Origin: Acidobacteriota bacterium
Lineage (GTDB): Bacteria; Acidobacteriota; Terriglobia; Bryobacterales; Bryobacteraceae
Length of the DNA stretch: 64,000 nt
Direction: 5' to 3'
NCBI GenBank assembly: GCA_018268715.1
Contig: JAFDVZ010000009.1
Span: 1-64,000, forward strand
The notes beneath the pieces are model-generated. The model made no database searches, was not told the DNA's origin, and saw nothing but the letters and a program-made list of their open reading frames with translations. The position numbers and the translations under genes are program-made. Shown here piece after piece: positions 54,851 to 63,718 of the stretch (the stretch's first letter is position 1; the number at the start of each line of letters is the position of its first letter).

Positions 54851-55633
54851 ATGGCGGAACCACACCAAGCACACGAAGCCTGCGCCTCGTGCGGGGCCCA
54901 CGGGGTCGAACGATATTGTCCCAACTGCGGCGAAGCGGCCGTTCACGACGGCGACCTCGCGCTCGCCCACCTTACTCACGATTTCCTGCATGAGTTCACT
55001 CACCTGGACGGGAAGATCTGGCGGACCTTGCGCTCCCTCGCGATCCGCCCCGGCCAGTTGACCGCCGAATATTGGGCGGGGCGTCGCGGATTGTGGATCC
55101 GGCCGCTACGGCTGTTCCTGGTGGCGTCCGCGCTTACCATGCTGCTCTCCCGGCAAACCATCGGACCGGTGGGTTTTCGCATCTGGCATTCCGAGGCGAC
55201 CAACAACTGGACCCTCGGCTCGGCGGCGCCAAGGCAGGGGGCTCTGATCAGCGACGAGATGACCCACCACGTGGCCTCAGTCTATCTGTGGGCGCGCTAC
55301 CTGGGACTGTTCGCCTTTGCCGCCGTGAGCCTTCTGCTTTACCGCAGGAAGCAGGCTCTCTTCGGAGCTCACGTGATCTCGGCCATGCACTTTTTCAGCT
55401 TCGCTTACCTGCTGACGGCGATCACCGCGCGCCTTCCCATCCCGTTGAGCGCGCCTCTGGTCGCCAACGGGGCTTTCCTGTATATGCTCTTCATGCTGCG
55501 GCGGGTCTACGGGCAGGGCTGGGGCCTGACGTTTCTCAAATGCCTGGCCCTCACCATATGCGTATTCGCCACCGATGCGTTGACCATCGGCGCATCGCTG
55601 GTCGTGGCGCTACGCTCGTCGGCGGGCCATTAG
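54851..55633 (+). CDS. DUF3667 membrane protein with a zinc ribbon
   Basis: 260 residues. The N-terminus has a zinc ribbon with Cys11, Cys14, Cys23 and Cys26 (CASCG and CPNCG). After the DUF3667 motif DFLHEFTHLDGKIWRTLRSL and RPGQLTAEYWAGRRG come four to five membrane helices. The family function is not known; proteins with this plan may organise the membrane or bind RNA. It is divergent from the YchF gene and ends three bases before the stop of the AsmA gene, which faces it. Confidence 0.82.
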   Translation: MAEPHQAHEACASCGAHGVERYCPNCGEAAVHDGDLALAHLTHDFLHEFTHLDGKIWRTLRSLAIRPGQLTAEYWAGRRGLWIRPLRLFLVASALTMLLSRQTIGPVGFRIWHSEATNNWTLGSAAPRQGALISDEMTHHVASVYLWARYLGLFAFAAVSLLLYRRKQALFGAHVISAMHFFSFAYLLTAITARLPIPLSAPLVANGAFLYMLFMLRRVYGQGWGLTFLKCLALTICVFATDALTIGASLVVALRSSAGH

Positions 55634-55636
55634 GGC

Positions 55637-57928
55637 CTACTTCGCCAGCGCCACCTTCACGGAACGCTTTGCGCCCGTCAGTTCCAGCACGGTGCGACCG
55701 TCTGGCTGCGTCGCGCCCGCCCCTGTGTACGTCTCGGTCGGCTGCGCCGCCTGCACGCCGGTGAGTTTCAACTTCCGCCCGGCGGTGAACTCGAACGCGC
55801 CCGAAATGGAGCGAAACTCCCCCTCCGGCGGCAGCGTGACATCGGTAGCCGAAAATGTTCCGGACCCGTGCGCGTTCGCCACCACGTCGTCGCCGGCGCC
55901 AATTGTTTCCGCCGAACCTTCCACCGACAACGCGCCACCCTTGTAGGGCAGATCCTCCACCGTCCCCTCGACGGTGTATCGCGGCAGCGGACCGTTCAGG
56001 TCGGCGGTGATATCGCCTGACGCCGCCGCGTCGCCCGACTTGGCGTCGATGGCGGTCATCCTCACGGTCGCTCCGTCTTCGAGCAGCCGCGCCTTCGAAA
56101 ACGTCCACACATCCTCGCCGATAGTCAGGCGGCCCACCGACACCGTCGCATCCAGCGAGCGCGCGCGCAGCCACTCCGGCGCCTGCTGGCTCCGAATTCG
56201 CAGCCGCGCGAGCAATCCGGCCTCCCGCCGCAGCATCGGCAGCATGGCCTGTTCGAGCGAAGCCAGATCGGCCTCCGGGATGTCCAGCGTCAGCCGCGGC
56301 GGCCGCGCGCCGCGATCCTTCCGATACTCCGCAGTGAAGGCCACCGTGCTCGCTCGCCCCTTCACCTGAGTAACCGCCAGCTTCGGACCATCCACTTCCA
56401 CGTGAGCCGAAGCAATGCGGAGCGGCTCAGCCAGCCCGTCCACGTCGATGCGCGCGTTGTGCAGGTCGAACTTGCCGGACCAGACGGATGCATTCGCATC
56501 CCGCCGGAACGCAAGCGTTCCGCGAAGGACGCCTTGCCGGCACGATTCAAGCACCGGGATCGCGTCCGCTCCCAGCAGCCGCCCCGAACCCGTACGCAAC
56601 TCGGAAACGTTCATCTCTCGCGTCGCCACATTCACCGCCAGCGCCCCGGCCGCACCATCGTAGGCGGCGTCCACCTCGGCCGTCTGGCCCCCGCTGAGCG
56701 CCACCGTGCTGGGGCCCACCCGCACCTGCTCGCCGTCCACCACAACGGCGGCCTCCTTGATGTTCAGCGGCGGAGCGTTCTGTAGCCGAATCGAGGATTC
56801 CGACAGCGTAAACTGCCCTTGCACGCCCCCGGGCCGCGCGTAGCCGACCACTCCCGCCACCTTGCCATCCGCCGAAAATCCCTCGGGCAGCGGAGCCCCC
56901 ATGTGCCGCGCCACCTCAATGAACGGCGCCACGGGCGCGTCCTTCACCTCGATAGTGGCGCTCCATTTCGGATCCCGCAGAAACTCGCTCAAGCGAAAGC
57001 GGACCACAAACGGCGCGTCGGCGTTCTGTTTGCGATCGGTCTCGAGTTCGACGGTTTGCGCCACCAGGTCCGACGATCCTTCAAACTGCAGGTCCCATCC
57101 GCCGCTCTTGCCCGGCGCCAGATCCCATCGGTGGACGTCCTCCAGATGCAGTTGCCCTGTGACCTTCAGCCGGTCGATCGGCCCCGTCACGCGGAAGCGC
57201 GAAGCCGCCACGCCGTGGACGCCGACCGCGTGCCCTTGCACCAGCCGCGCCAGTTCCGAGATTCCGCTACGTTCCAGTTCGAAATTCGCGTCCATCTCTC
57301 CGGCGCCTGCGGCGGAGCGTCTCCAGACCCCTCGCCCCAGCAACCTTCCGAAGTTCTCGGCGGCGTGGTCGGTGCGGGCCGGTTGCCCCGAAAATCGCAT
57401 ATCCAGACGGTCCGGCGCGATCGGAGTAATATCCAGATCGGCGTCGCTCAAATAGAAGATCGCTTTGTAATCGCCGATCTTGAAATTGATACGCCCGCTG
57501 CGAACCTGGATGAGCGGAAAACGGTCTGCGTTGGCCTGCGACGCTTCGTGAACGAACAATTGGAAATTCCAAACCCCGTTGTCGCCTTTGGCGATATTCA
57601 CCGTGGGATTGTTCATTCGCAGAGTGGAAAACGACAGGCTCTGTGTCCAGAGCGTAGTCAACCGCACACGGGCGTCCAGCGTTTCAACATAAGCGATCGG
57701 CTCGATGCCGATCGACGGATCCTCTGAGATGACCACGTTGTCGACCGCGAATCCAGGCCCGGTCAACAGGTTGAAGCGCACCTTGCCGACGGCGACTTTC
57801 CGATGCAGCGCCTGCTCGAGCGCGGCGCGAATCCGTTCCCGGTAGCCGGTCGCGTCGACATAGGGCGCCGCCAGCCCCGCCATCAAAACAACCAATAATG
57901 CGAGTCCGATATAGCGAAGCAGCTTCAT
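55637..57928 (-). CDS. AsmA-family envelope protein
   Basis: 763 residues. One N-terminal membrane helix (IGLALLVVLMAGLAAPYV) is followed by a long periplasmic chain of beta-strand repeats, with the AsmA opening VDATGYRERIRAALEQALHRKV and the duplicated LRMNNPTVNIAKGDNGVWNF segment, and a C-terminal AsmA_2-like region. AsmA-type proteins form a bridge-like tube that carries lipid between membranes or supports outer-membrane assembly. The ATG overlaps the stop of the nucleotidyltransferase gene (ATGA). Confidence 0.88.
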   Translation of the reverse strand: MKLLRYIGLALLVVLMAGLAAPYVDATGYRERIRAALEQALHRKVAVGKVRFNLLTGPGFAVDNVVISEDPSIGIEPIAYVETLDARVRLTTLWTQSLSFSTLRMNNPTVNIAKGDNGVWNFQLFVHEASQANADRFPLIQVRSGRINFKIGDYKAIFYLSDADLDITPIAPDRLDMRFSGQPARTDHAAENFGRLLGRGVWRRSAAGAGEMDANFELERSGISELARLVQGHAVGVHGVAASRFRVTGPIDRLKVTGQLHLEDVHRWDLAPGKSGGWDLQFEGSSDLVAQTVELETDRKQNADAPFVVRFRLSEFLRDPKWSATIEVKDAPVAPFIEVARHMGAPLPEGFSADGKVAGVVGYARPGGVQGQFTLSESSIRLQNAPPLNIKEAAVVVDGEQVRVGPSTVALSGGQTAEVDAAYDGAAGALAVNVATREMNVSELRTGSGRLLGADAIPVLESCRQGVLRGTLAFRRDANASVWSGKFDLHNARIDVDGLAEPLRIASAHVEVDGPKLAVTQVKGRASTVAFTAEYRKDRGARPPRLTLDIPEADLASLEQAMLPMLRREAGLLARLRIRSQQAPEWLRARSLDATVSVGRLTIGEDVWTFSKARLLEDGATVRMTAIDAKSGDAAASGDITADLNGPLPRYTVEGTVEDLPYKGGALSVEGSAETIGAGDDVVANAHGSGTFSATDVTLPPEGEFRSISGAFEFTAGRKLKLTGVQAAQPTETYTGAGATQPDGRTVLELTGAKRSVKVALAK

Positions 57929-58476
57929 TTGAGACGCTCGTAGTCGGCCGGCGTGTCCACATCGGCGAGAATGCCTGGATCGTCAACATCCAGGTAGGCG
58001 ATGTCCACCTCGCGGCGTCGGATGACGGCGCGGGCCTCGGCAGTGGGAGGCAGCGCCAGGAACTCCCCAAACAGCGGGCGCGCCACCACAACGGGATGCC
58101 CTCGACGGCCCCCACAGCGCGGAATCCGCACCAGTTCGCCGGACCATCCGCCAATCAGGTCCGCCACCGTGGATTCGCTGACCGCCGGAAGATCCACCGG
58201 TGTGAACGCCGCCGCCCGAACATCTCCGGCCAGGGACGCAACGCCGCACTGCAGCGAGCTGAGCATGCCCCGCTCGGGTTCTGGATTCACCACCGTGCGC
58301 GCGCCCGCCGCGTCCATCGGCGCGCTCGATACAACCACCACGTCTTCACAATACACCCGGAACATCCGGATCCATCGCGCCAGAAACGTCTCGCCATGGT
58401 AGGTCAGAAGCGCCTTGGGCCGCCCCATGCGTGAACTCGCGCCGGCGGCCAGGATAATCGCGGCGACGCCGTTCAC
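57925..58476 (-). CDS. MocA-like molybdenum cofactor nucleotidyltransferase
   Basis: 183 residues from a GTG at 58476, which overlaps the xdhC stop (GTGA); an upstream in-frame start at 58533 is rejected. The nucleotidyltransferase signature is ILAAGASSRMGRPKALL, followed by the metal site in FTPVDLPAVSESTV and RRGHPVVVARPLF, as in MocA/CoxC-type proteins. MocA attaches CMP to molybdopterin to form the dinucleotide cofactor of xanthine- or CO-dehydrogenase-type enzymes. It belongs to the xdhC operon. Confidence 0.87.
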   Translation of the reverse strand: MNGVAAIILAAGASSRMGRPKALLTYHGETFLARWIRMFRVYCEDVVVVSSAPMDAAGARTVVNPEPERGMLSSLQCGVASLAGDVRAAAFTPVDLPAVSESTVADLIGGWSGELVRIPRCGGRRGHPVVVARPLFGEFLALPPTAEARAVIRRREVDIAYLDVDDPGILADVDTPADYERLK

Positions 58477-59309
58477 TTGAGCAGCGCCCGCGTCGATTCG
58501 TGCGCAAACAGCGACTTCGCCACGCTCTTCCATTCCCCCGCCGGCGCGCGCCGCACGGCGATCATCTCAGCCACCACCGAAATGGCGATCTCCTCCGGTG
58601 TGATGGCGCCGATTTCAAGGCCCATGGGAGCGAACAGCCGATCGAAAGCCTCCCGCGGGACGCCTTCTTTCTCCAGTTCCTTCACCACCGCGATTGTCTT
58701 GCGCTTGCTTCCAATCATGGCGATGTAGCGGGCCGGCGTCGTGATCGCCCACCGCAGGACGCGCATGTCGTCCCGATGCCCGCGGGTCACAATCACCAGA
58801 TAGCTGCTTGAGTTGATCTCGAGCCGGGGGAAAACCGCCTCATACTCCTCGGCGAACACCTCTTCGGCGTCCGGGAAGCGCTCGCGATTGGCGAACTGTT
58901 CCCGGTTGTCGACGATGACGGAGCCAAACCCCGCCACCGCGGCCACCTTCGAGATCGACTTCGAAATATGCCCGCCGCCGAACACGAAAGCCCGGGGCGC
59001 CGGAACCACGGGTTCCACGAACACGCTCAATTGCCCCCCACAGATCAGACCGTTGTCATAGGCGGCGTCCTGTCCCAGGTTGAAGTTCAGGCTCCGGGGC
59101 TTCTCGGAATCCATCACCTCGCGCGCCGCGTTCCATACCTCGGCCTCCACACAACCGCCGCCGATCGTCCCAACAATGGACCCATCCTCGCGAACCAGCA
59201 TCTTTGCGCTCTCAAAGCTCGGGATGGATCCGTTCACCTGAACAATGGTCGCGAGCGCGCACTTCTCGCCCCGCCGCCGCAAACGGACCAGTTCCTCGAA
59301 AATGTCCAT
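58473..59309 (-). CDS. XdhC-family molybdoenzyme maturation protein
   Basis: 278 residues from the ATG at 59309; the frame is open to 59348. The XdhC_CoxI domain has VQVNGSIPSF, TIGGGCVEAEV and NGLICGGQLSVF with its conserved Cys. The C-terminal Rossmann part shows AFVFGGGHISKSI. XdhC binds sulfurated molybdenum cofactor and delivers it to xanthine dehydrogenase or a relative. The client oxidoreductase genes are not in this window; the gene pairs with the MocA-like nucleotidyltransferase. Confidence 0.92.
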   Translation of the reverse strand: MDIFEELVRLRRRGEKCALATIVQVNGSIPSFESAKMLVREDGSIVGTIGGGCVEAEVWNAAREVMDSEKPRSLNFNLGQDAAYDNGLICGGQLSVFVEPVVPAPRAFVFGGGHISKSISKVAAVAGFGSVIVDNREQFANRERFPDAEEVFAEEYEAVFPRLEINSSSYLVIVTRGHRDDMRVLRWAITTPARYIAMIGSKRKTIAVVKELEKEGVPREAFDRLFAPMGLEIGAITPEEIAISVVAEMIAVRRAPAGEWKSVAKSLFAHESTRALLK

Positions 59310-59385
59310 CAACTGCAATTGTCCAGCAACATGGCGCCGGGTGTCCAACCCCGCGAAACCGGCAGGTTGCTATCCTGACAGGGTC

Positions 59386-60111
59386 ATGCCGACTCTCTGG
59401 GCCGGAACTTCCGGTTTCGCCTATGCGTCCTGGAAGCCTGACTTCTACCCGCAGAAGCTCGCCGCCAAGGGCTTTCTGGGACACTACGCGACGCGCCTGA
59501 ACGCGGTGGAGGTCAACTACACGTTCCGCCGCCTCCCATCGGCTGCGACCCTGGAGGGTTGGGTCTCCCAGACGCCCGGCGACTTCCAATTCTGCGTCAA
59601 GGCGCACCAGCGCATCACCCACATCCAGCGCTTGAAGCCGTCCGAATTCACCGAGGTGTTCTTCAAGGCGGTCGAACCCCTTCGCGCCGCCCGCCGCCTG
59701 GGCGCGGTGCTGTTCCAACTGCCGCCGAACCTCAAGCGCGACGCGGCTTTGCTCGAAGCCTTCCTGGGCGCCTTACCCTCCGACATCCGCTGCGCCTTCG
59801 AGTTCCGCAACACCAGTTGGCTTGAGGACGACGTCTACGAGCTCCTGCGAGCCCGCCGCGCGGCCCTATGCCTGGCCGAATCCGACAAGCTGGAAATCCC
59901 GCGAGTGCTGACGGCGGAGTTCGTCTATTCTCGCCTGCGCAAGGCCGAGTACACGGCCGAAGAGCGCGCCGATATCGCCGCCCGCTCGCGCCAAATGCTC
60001 AATGACGGCCGGGATCTCTACCTGTTCTTCAAGCATGAGGACACGCCCGCCGGCGCGCTCTACGCCGAACAACTGCTACGCGACGCCGGCAACTTCCGAT
60101 CCGCCGGATAG
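59386..60111 (+). CDS. DUF72-family protein
   Basis: 241 residues from the ATG at 59386. The TIM-barrel opening is WAGTSGFAYASWKPDFYP, followed by LNAVEVNYTFRRLP, FCVKAHQRITH and AFEFRNTSW, all conserved DUF72 blocks. The family function is not established; relatives look like metal-independent TIM-barrel enzymes. The last 52 bases overlap the 3' end of the convergent AceK-type gene. Confidence 0.9.
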   Translation: MPTLWAGTSGFAYASWKPDFYPQKLAAKGFLGHYATRLNAVEVNYTFRRLPSAATLEGWVSQTPGDFQFCVKAHQRITHIQRLKPSEFTEVFFKAVEPLRAARRLGAVLFQLPPNLKRDAALLEAFLGALPSDIRCAFEFRNTSWLEDDVYELLRARRAALCLAESDKLEIPRVLTAEFVYSRLRKAEYTAEERADIAARSRQMLNDGRDLYLFFKHEDTPAGALYAEQLLRDAGNFRSAG

Positions 60112-61889
60112 GGCCGCACATAGTGCAATTCGCCCGCCCGGATTCGGTCCTGCATACGCGCCCAGAACTCCGGCGTGAATAAGTCTCCGTGCCTGCGCCG
60201 GAAGCAGCCCGCCAGGTCGTGCGGCACGCCCAGATAGCGCTCCCATTCATCCACCAGAACGTCGTTTTCACCCACCGGCGCCCAGGCCCCGTCGGTCTCG
60301 CTATTCCATAGTGGATCGTCATCGTCGCCGGCCGGCTCCGGGCTCCGCCGGAAGTTGTAGCGGACCAGCGGCCCCAGGTCGTCGAAATCGAACAGCGCCA
60401 CGTTGAATCCGTGCGTCAGCCCGATGTTGAACGGCAGCCCATAACAGTCGCCGAAAAAGAAGCCCATCGCCGCCAGGTCTTTGATGAAAACGCCCATGGC
60501 GTCGATGGCGCGCTCCCGCAACGCCGCGTCGCGCGTCTCGTCGAAGAAGGTGTTCATCGGTCGCACCCGTCGCTGTGCGTAGACGTCCTTCAGCACCACC
60601 GTGCCGTCCTCGATGCGTACGCTGTTGGGAGCATGCTGCACCAGTTCATTCAGCGTGCGCGGATCGAACGCATCCGGACTGAAGTGGAGGTTGCGATACA
60701 TCCAGGCATCCAGCATCAGCCGTCCGCGATTCATCTCGTGAACCCATCGATACAACTCCATGATGCGCCCACGTCCCGCCCAGCCCGCCTTCTGCGATGC
60801 GTCTCGAATCACCTTGAACACGTAGGGGAAACCGGGCGGCGCGAACACGATCATCGCCATCCCCTTCCGGCCCGGCACGGGCGAAAACCGTTCTCCGGTC
60901 TCCCGCAGATGGCTACGCAGCTTCTGGTTCAACGCCACGCGCGCCGGATGCGTGAAACCGATCACGGCGCACATGGCCGGATGTCCTCGTTCCGGCGCCA
61001 GCGCGTCCAGGAACCCGATCGCCTCGCGATAGGCGTCGGTTCGAACATGAAAGGTGGAGCGCGTCGAAATGAACAGGATGTTGCGCATATCTTCCCTGCC
61101 CGCCAGCACCGCGTCCACGGCGATCCCCGGCACCCCGTGGCGCAGCGCCAGCACCACCGGCAACTCCTGCCGCGAACCGCGCAGCTTCCCCACCAGATAG
61201 GCTTCCTGGTCCCGATAGAACACCGGAGTCAGCATCTGGAGATCGCGCGGCGCCGGCTGGCCCGTTTGCGCCGCCCACTCCGCGGCCAACCGTTTGGCCA
61301 CCAGCCCCGCATCCCGCTCCACATCCTCAAACTCGGCCCGGAATCCGCAGCTCTCGAGCGCTTGCCGGATCGACCAGCCCAACAACTCCCCGGCCGGGTA
61401 CACCCGCCACTCCGGATGCAGGTCCCACTCCTCCTTCCGGACCGACAGGCCGTCGTCGGCATACTCCACCGACCCGTTGGCGCCGTCAAAAGCCAGCCGC
61501 ATCATCGAATAGAAGAACGCCATCGCCAGGTCGGCGTCGTAGTCCGGAATCACACGTTCGAGCAGCAGCCGTCGAGCCGCCATCCAGAACCCTCGATCCA
61601 CTCCCAGGGTCGGCGTCAGGATGTCGCGCAGATCCGTCCAGGCCCGGTCGATGGCGTCGCGATACAGTTGGACCCGCGCCTCGGCGTTCGCCACGCCCTC
61701 TCGCCACGCGCGCCTGTCGAACACATCCTTGGCGCGAACCGTAATCCGATTGAACTCCGACAGATAGCCCCGATGCGCCGCCAGTATCAGGTACGCCGCG
61801 CGCCCCGCCAGCACTCTCGCCTCCGGCGCCAGCCCGTCCAGGGGGTTCGCCTCATCCTCGGGAAACAGCCGGCTCCATGCATCGTTCAT
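60060..61889 (-). CDS. aceK: Isocitrate dehydrogenase kinase/phosphatase (AceK)
   Basis: 609 residues from the ATG at 61889 (ATGA overlap with the methyltransferase stop); an upstream frame to 61973 is rejected. It aligns with E. coli AceK over most of its length: VFYRDQEAYLVGKL, GRKGMAMIVFAPPGF and VFKVIRD, whose ATP-binding Lys is residue 360. Further matches are VYAQRRVRPMN, the catalytic Asp481 in FFFGDCYGL, FDFDDL at about 500-504 and HGDLFTPEFWARMQDRIR. AceK phosphorylates and dephosphorylates isocitrate dehydrogenase and so diverts carbon into the glyoxylate shunt. No aceA or aceB is adjacent. The 3' end overlaps the DUF72 gene. Confidence 0.88.
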   Translation of the reverse strand: MNDAWSRLFPEDEANPLDGLAPEARVLAGRAAYLILAAHRGYLSEFNRITVRAKDVFDRRAWREGVANAEARVQLYRDAIDRAWTDLRDILTPTLGVDRGFWMAARRLLLERVIPDYDADLAMAFFYSMMRLAFDGANGSVEYADDGLSVRKEEWDLHPEWRVYPAGELLGWSIRQALESCGFRAEFEDVERDAGLVAKRLAAEWAAQTGQPAPRDLQMLTPVFYRDQEAYLVGKLRGSRQELPVVLALRHGVPGIAVDAVLAGREDMRNILFISTRSTFHVRTDAYREAIGFLDALAPERGHPAMCAVIGFTHPARVALNQKLRSHLRETGERFSPVPGRKGMAMIVFAPPGFPYVFKVIRDASQKAGWAGRGRIMELYRWVHEMNRGRLMLDAWMYRNLHFSPDAFDPRTLNELVQHAPNSVRIEDGTVVLKDVYAQRRVRPMNTFFDETRDAALRERAIDAMGVFIKDLAAMGFFFGDCYGLPFNIGLTHGFNVALFDFDDLGPLVRYNFRRSPEPAGDDDDPLWNSETDGAWAPVGENDVLVDEWERYLGVPHDLAGCFRRRHGDLFTPEFWARMQDRIRAGELHYVRPYPADRKLPASRSSCSA

Positions 61890-62662
61890 TGCTTCGCCTT
61901 CCGCGCTAGATAGAACGTCCGGTAACCCGGACGCGTCATCGGATTGTTGAGCAACGGCGCCGCGTCCCAGCACCGTATGCGGTCGAAGCCCGCCCCACGC
62001 AGGACGTCCTTGATTTCCGACGCCGGCCAGCAGACCTCTTCCACCCGCTCCTCATGCCGGCGCCACAACCCGCCCTCCCGAATGAACCAGTGGACGTCGG
62101 TCCAGGCGCGATCCCCTTCGGAGCCGCCCTCCATCGCCACCGACACATCGCCCCGGTCGATCCACCAGTTCAGCTGCCACACGGTGTCGAACGCCGCGCG
62201 GTTGTTCACATCGAAAAAGAACCAGCCGCCCGGCCGGAGCGCCGCCGCCACCGCGGCCGCCACTCGCGGCAAATCGCCCGCCTCCGGCAGATGGTTGATG
62301 GCGTCGCACTCGCTGGTGATCAGGTCGACCGGCTCCGGCAGCGTGAACTCCCGCATATCGCCGCGGCTCACTCGCACCCGCACCCCCGCCTCCCTGGCCT
62401 TGGCCCGAGTAGCCCGGCACATTCCCGGCGAGAGGTCGACGGCGTACGTGCGTATGCCCTGCCGCGCCAGGTGCACCGCCGTCGCGCCCGTTCCGCAGCA
62501 AAGGTCGCAGGCGACGCTGACCTTGGGCATCACCGGCGCAAGCAGTTTCGCATGCACCGCCTCGAACCACTCGTGGTGGAAGGTGAACACCTTGTCGTAA
62601 TATTCCGCCAGCCACTTGTACGGCCGCGTCGCGCTCGATCTGCTCATAAGCCTGACAGGCAT
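61886..62662 (-). CDS. Class I SAM-dependent methyltransferase
   Basis: 258 residues; a second in-frame ATG at 62647 may be the real start. The SAM-binding motif I is ACDLCCGTGATAVHLARQG, the acidic loop is TYAVDLSPGMCRATRAKA, and the late strand reads LRPGGWFFFDVNNR. The C-terminal part is rich in Trp and acidic residues. The substrate is not known. Its stop overlaps the start of the AceK gene (ATGA), so the two are translated together; a link between methylation and IDH control is possible but not shown. Confidence 0.86.
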   Translation of the reverse strand: MPVRLMSRSSATRPYKWLAEYYDKVFTFHHEWFEAVHAKLLAPVMPKVSVACDLCCGTGATAVHLARQGIRTYAVDLSPGMCRATRAKAREAGVRVRVSRGDMREFTLPEPVDLITSECDAINHLPEAGDLPRVAAAVAAALRPGGWFFFDVNNRAAFDTVWQLNWWIDRGDVSVAMEGGSEGDRAWTDVHWFIREGGLWRRHEERVEEVCWPASEIKDVLRGAGFDRIRCWDAAPLLNNPMTRPGYRTFYLARKAKQ

Positions 62663-62706
62663 TATAGGATGTCCGGATCCGGATCGCCGTACGATACAGT
62701 GAGTCC

Positions 62707-63564
62707 ATGTCCATCGCCATCGCGTGTATGTCCGGCAGCTTCAAGGGTGTCTTCGTTCAGGGCGTGCTGGCCGAATTCGAAACGAATGGGCTCCGCGCCG
62801 ACGCCTACGCGAGCGTGTCCAGTTCCACGCTGTCGGCCGCCTTCGCGGCATCGGGCGGCGTCGGCGCCATCGGCATGGACCTGTGGACCGACAGCCTCGA
62901 CGCGCTCGAACTTCCTTCGGTCAGCATGAGCGACGTCGTGCTCGCTGGCGTCCGCAAGCTGGCTCCGCGCCTGCTCGCCCCTCTGTTCTCCTCCGAAGCG
63001 CCCCGTTTCCTCATCGCCACCAGCCGCGTCACCACCCCCGAAGCCGCCGAAGCGACCCAGGGCGCAGGGGCGCGCCGCCTGGGCCGGAAACTCCTCGTGG
63101 ACGCCGCCCGCCGCGATCGAACCTGGCCGGATCGCAACCTCGCGCCCTGCCTGTTCGACTCGCGCTCCGCCGTCCCCGACACGCTGCTTACCCCCTCGAA
63201 TTTCGAGGAGGTCGCCTACGCCACCACCCGCATGCTACACGCCTGGCCGACTCCTGCCTGGGTGGCCGGCGCCGCCCACATCGACGGCAGCTACACCTGC
63301 CTTTGTCCGGCCGTCGAACTGGCCGCCATGGGCTATCGGGATGTAATCGCCATCGCCACGGAGCCCGGCCCGATTCCACGATCCATGTTCACCGACGATG
63401 TCATCCCCGCTCGCGTCCACGGCGCACGCATCCGGATCGTACAGCCGGACGCCGACCTCCGCGAAATCGGCGTCGATTTCCTCACCGCCACTCGCCAGGG
63501 CGTCGAAGCCGGCTTCGAACTCGGCCGCCGCAAGGCGCGCGAGTTTCTAACAACCGCGTATTGA
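62707..63564 (+). CDS. Divergent patatin-like phospholipase-fold protein
   Basis: 285 residues. The oxyanion loop MSGSFKGVFVQGVL, the nucleophile region ASVSSSTLSAAF and the dyad region HIDGSYTCLCPAVEL follow the patatin order. The nucleophile elbow, usually GxSxG, reads Ser36-Val-Ser38-Ser-Ser40; the Ser is kept at 38 but both flanking Gly are lost. The Asp193 of DGS is kept. Activity is therefore uncertain: a weak lipase, a new specificity or a non-enzyme. It is divergent from the methyltransferase gene by 44 bases. Confidence 0.75.
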   Translation: MSIAIACMSGSFKGVFVQGVLAEFETNGLRADAYASVSSSTLSAAFAASGGVGAIGMDLWTDSLDALELPSVSMSDVVLAGVRKLAPRLLAPLFSSEAPRFLIATSRVTTPEAAEATQGAGARRLGRKLLVDAARRDRTWPDRNLAPCLFDSRSAVPDTLLTPSNFEEVAYATTRMLHAWPTPAWVAGAAHIDGSYTCLCPAVELAAMGYRDVIAIATEPGPIPRSMFTDDVIPARVHGARIRIVQPDADLREIGVDFLTATRQGVEAGFELGRRKAREFLTTAY

Positions 63565-63718
63565 CGAGTTATCTAACTCATCCTCCGGACCTCCTAACTC
63601 GTAGCTAACAGGCCCGCCCAATTAAGAAACCGCAACGTTAATAAACGCCAACCATCGCAACGCCCTCGCTCCCCCGGGAATCTCACAGTCAGATCCTTGA
63701 ATGGATCGGACAACCACC

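Noticed and set aside
56819-57727. 302-codon plus-strand frame inside the AsmA gene
   Set aside because: Antisense to a coherent AsmA chain; no start signal or domain.
60411-61913. 500-codon open frame on the plus strand opposite aceK
   Set aside because: It is antisense to a well-conserved AceK gene and its translation shows only Arg, His and Pro-rich noise.
63566-63579. Inverted repeat GAGTTA/TAACTC after the patatin gene
   Set aside because: The loop would be only two bases, too short for a real hairpin terminator.
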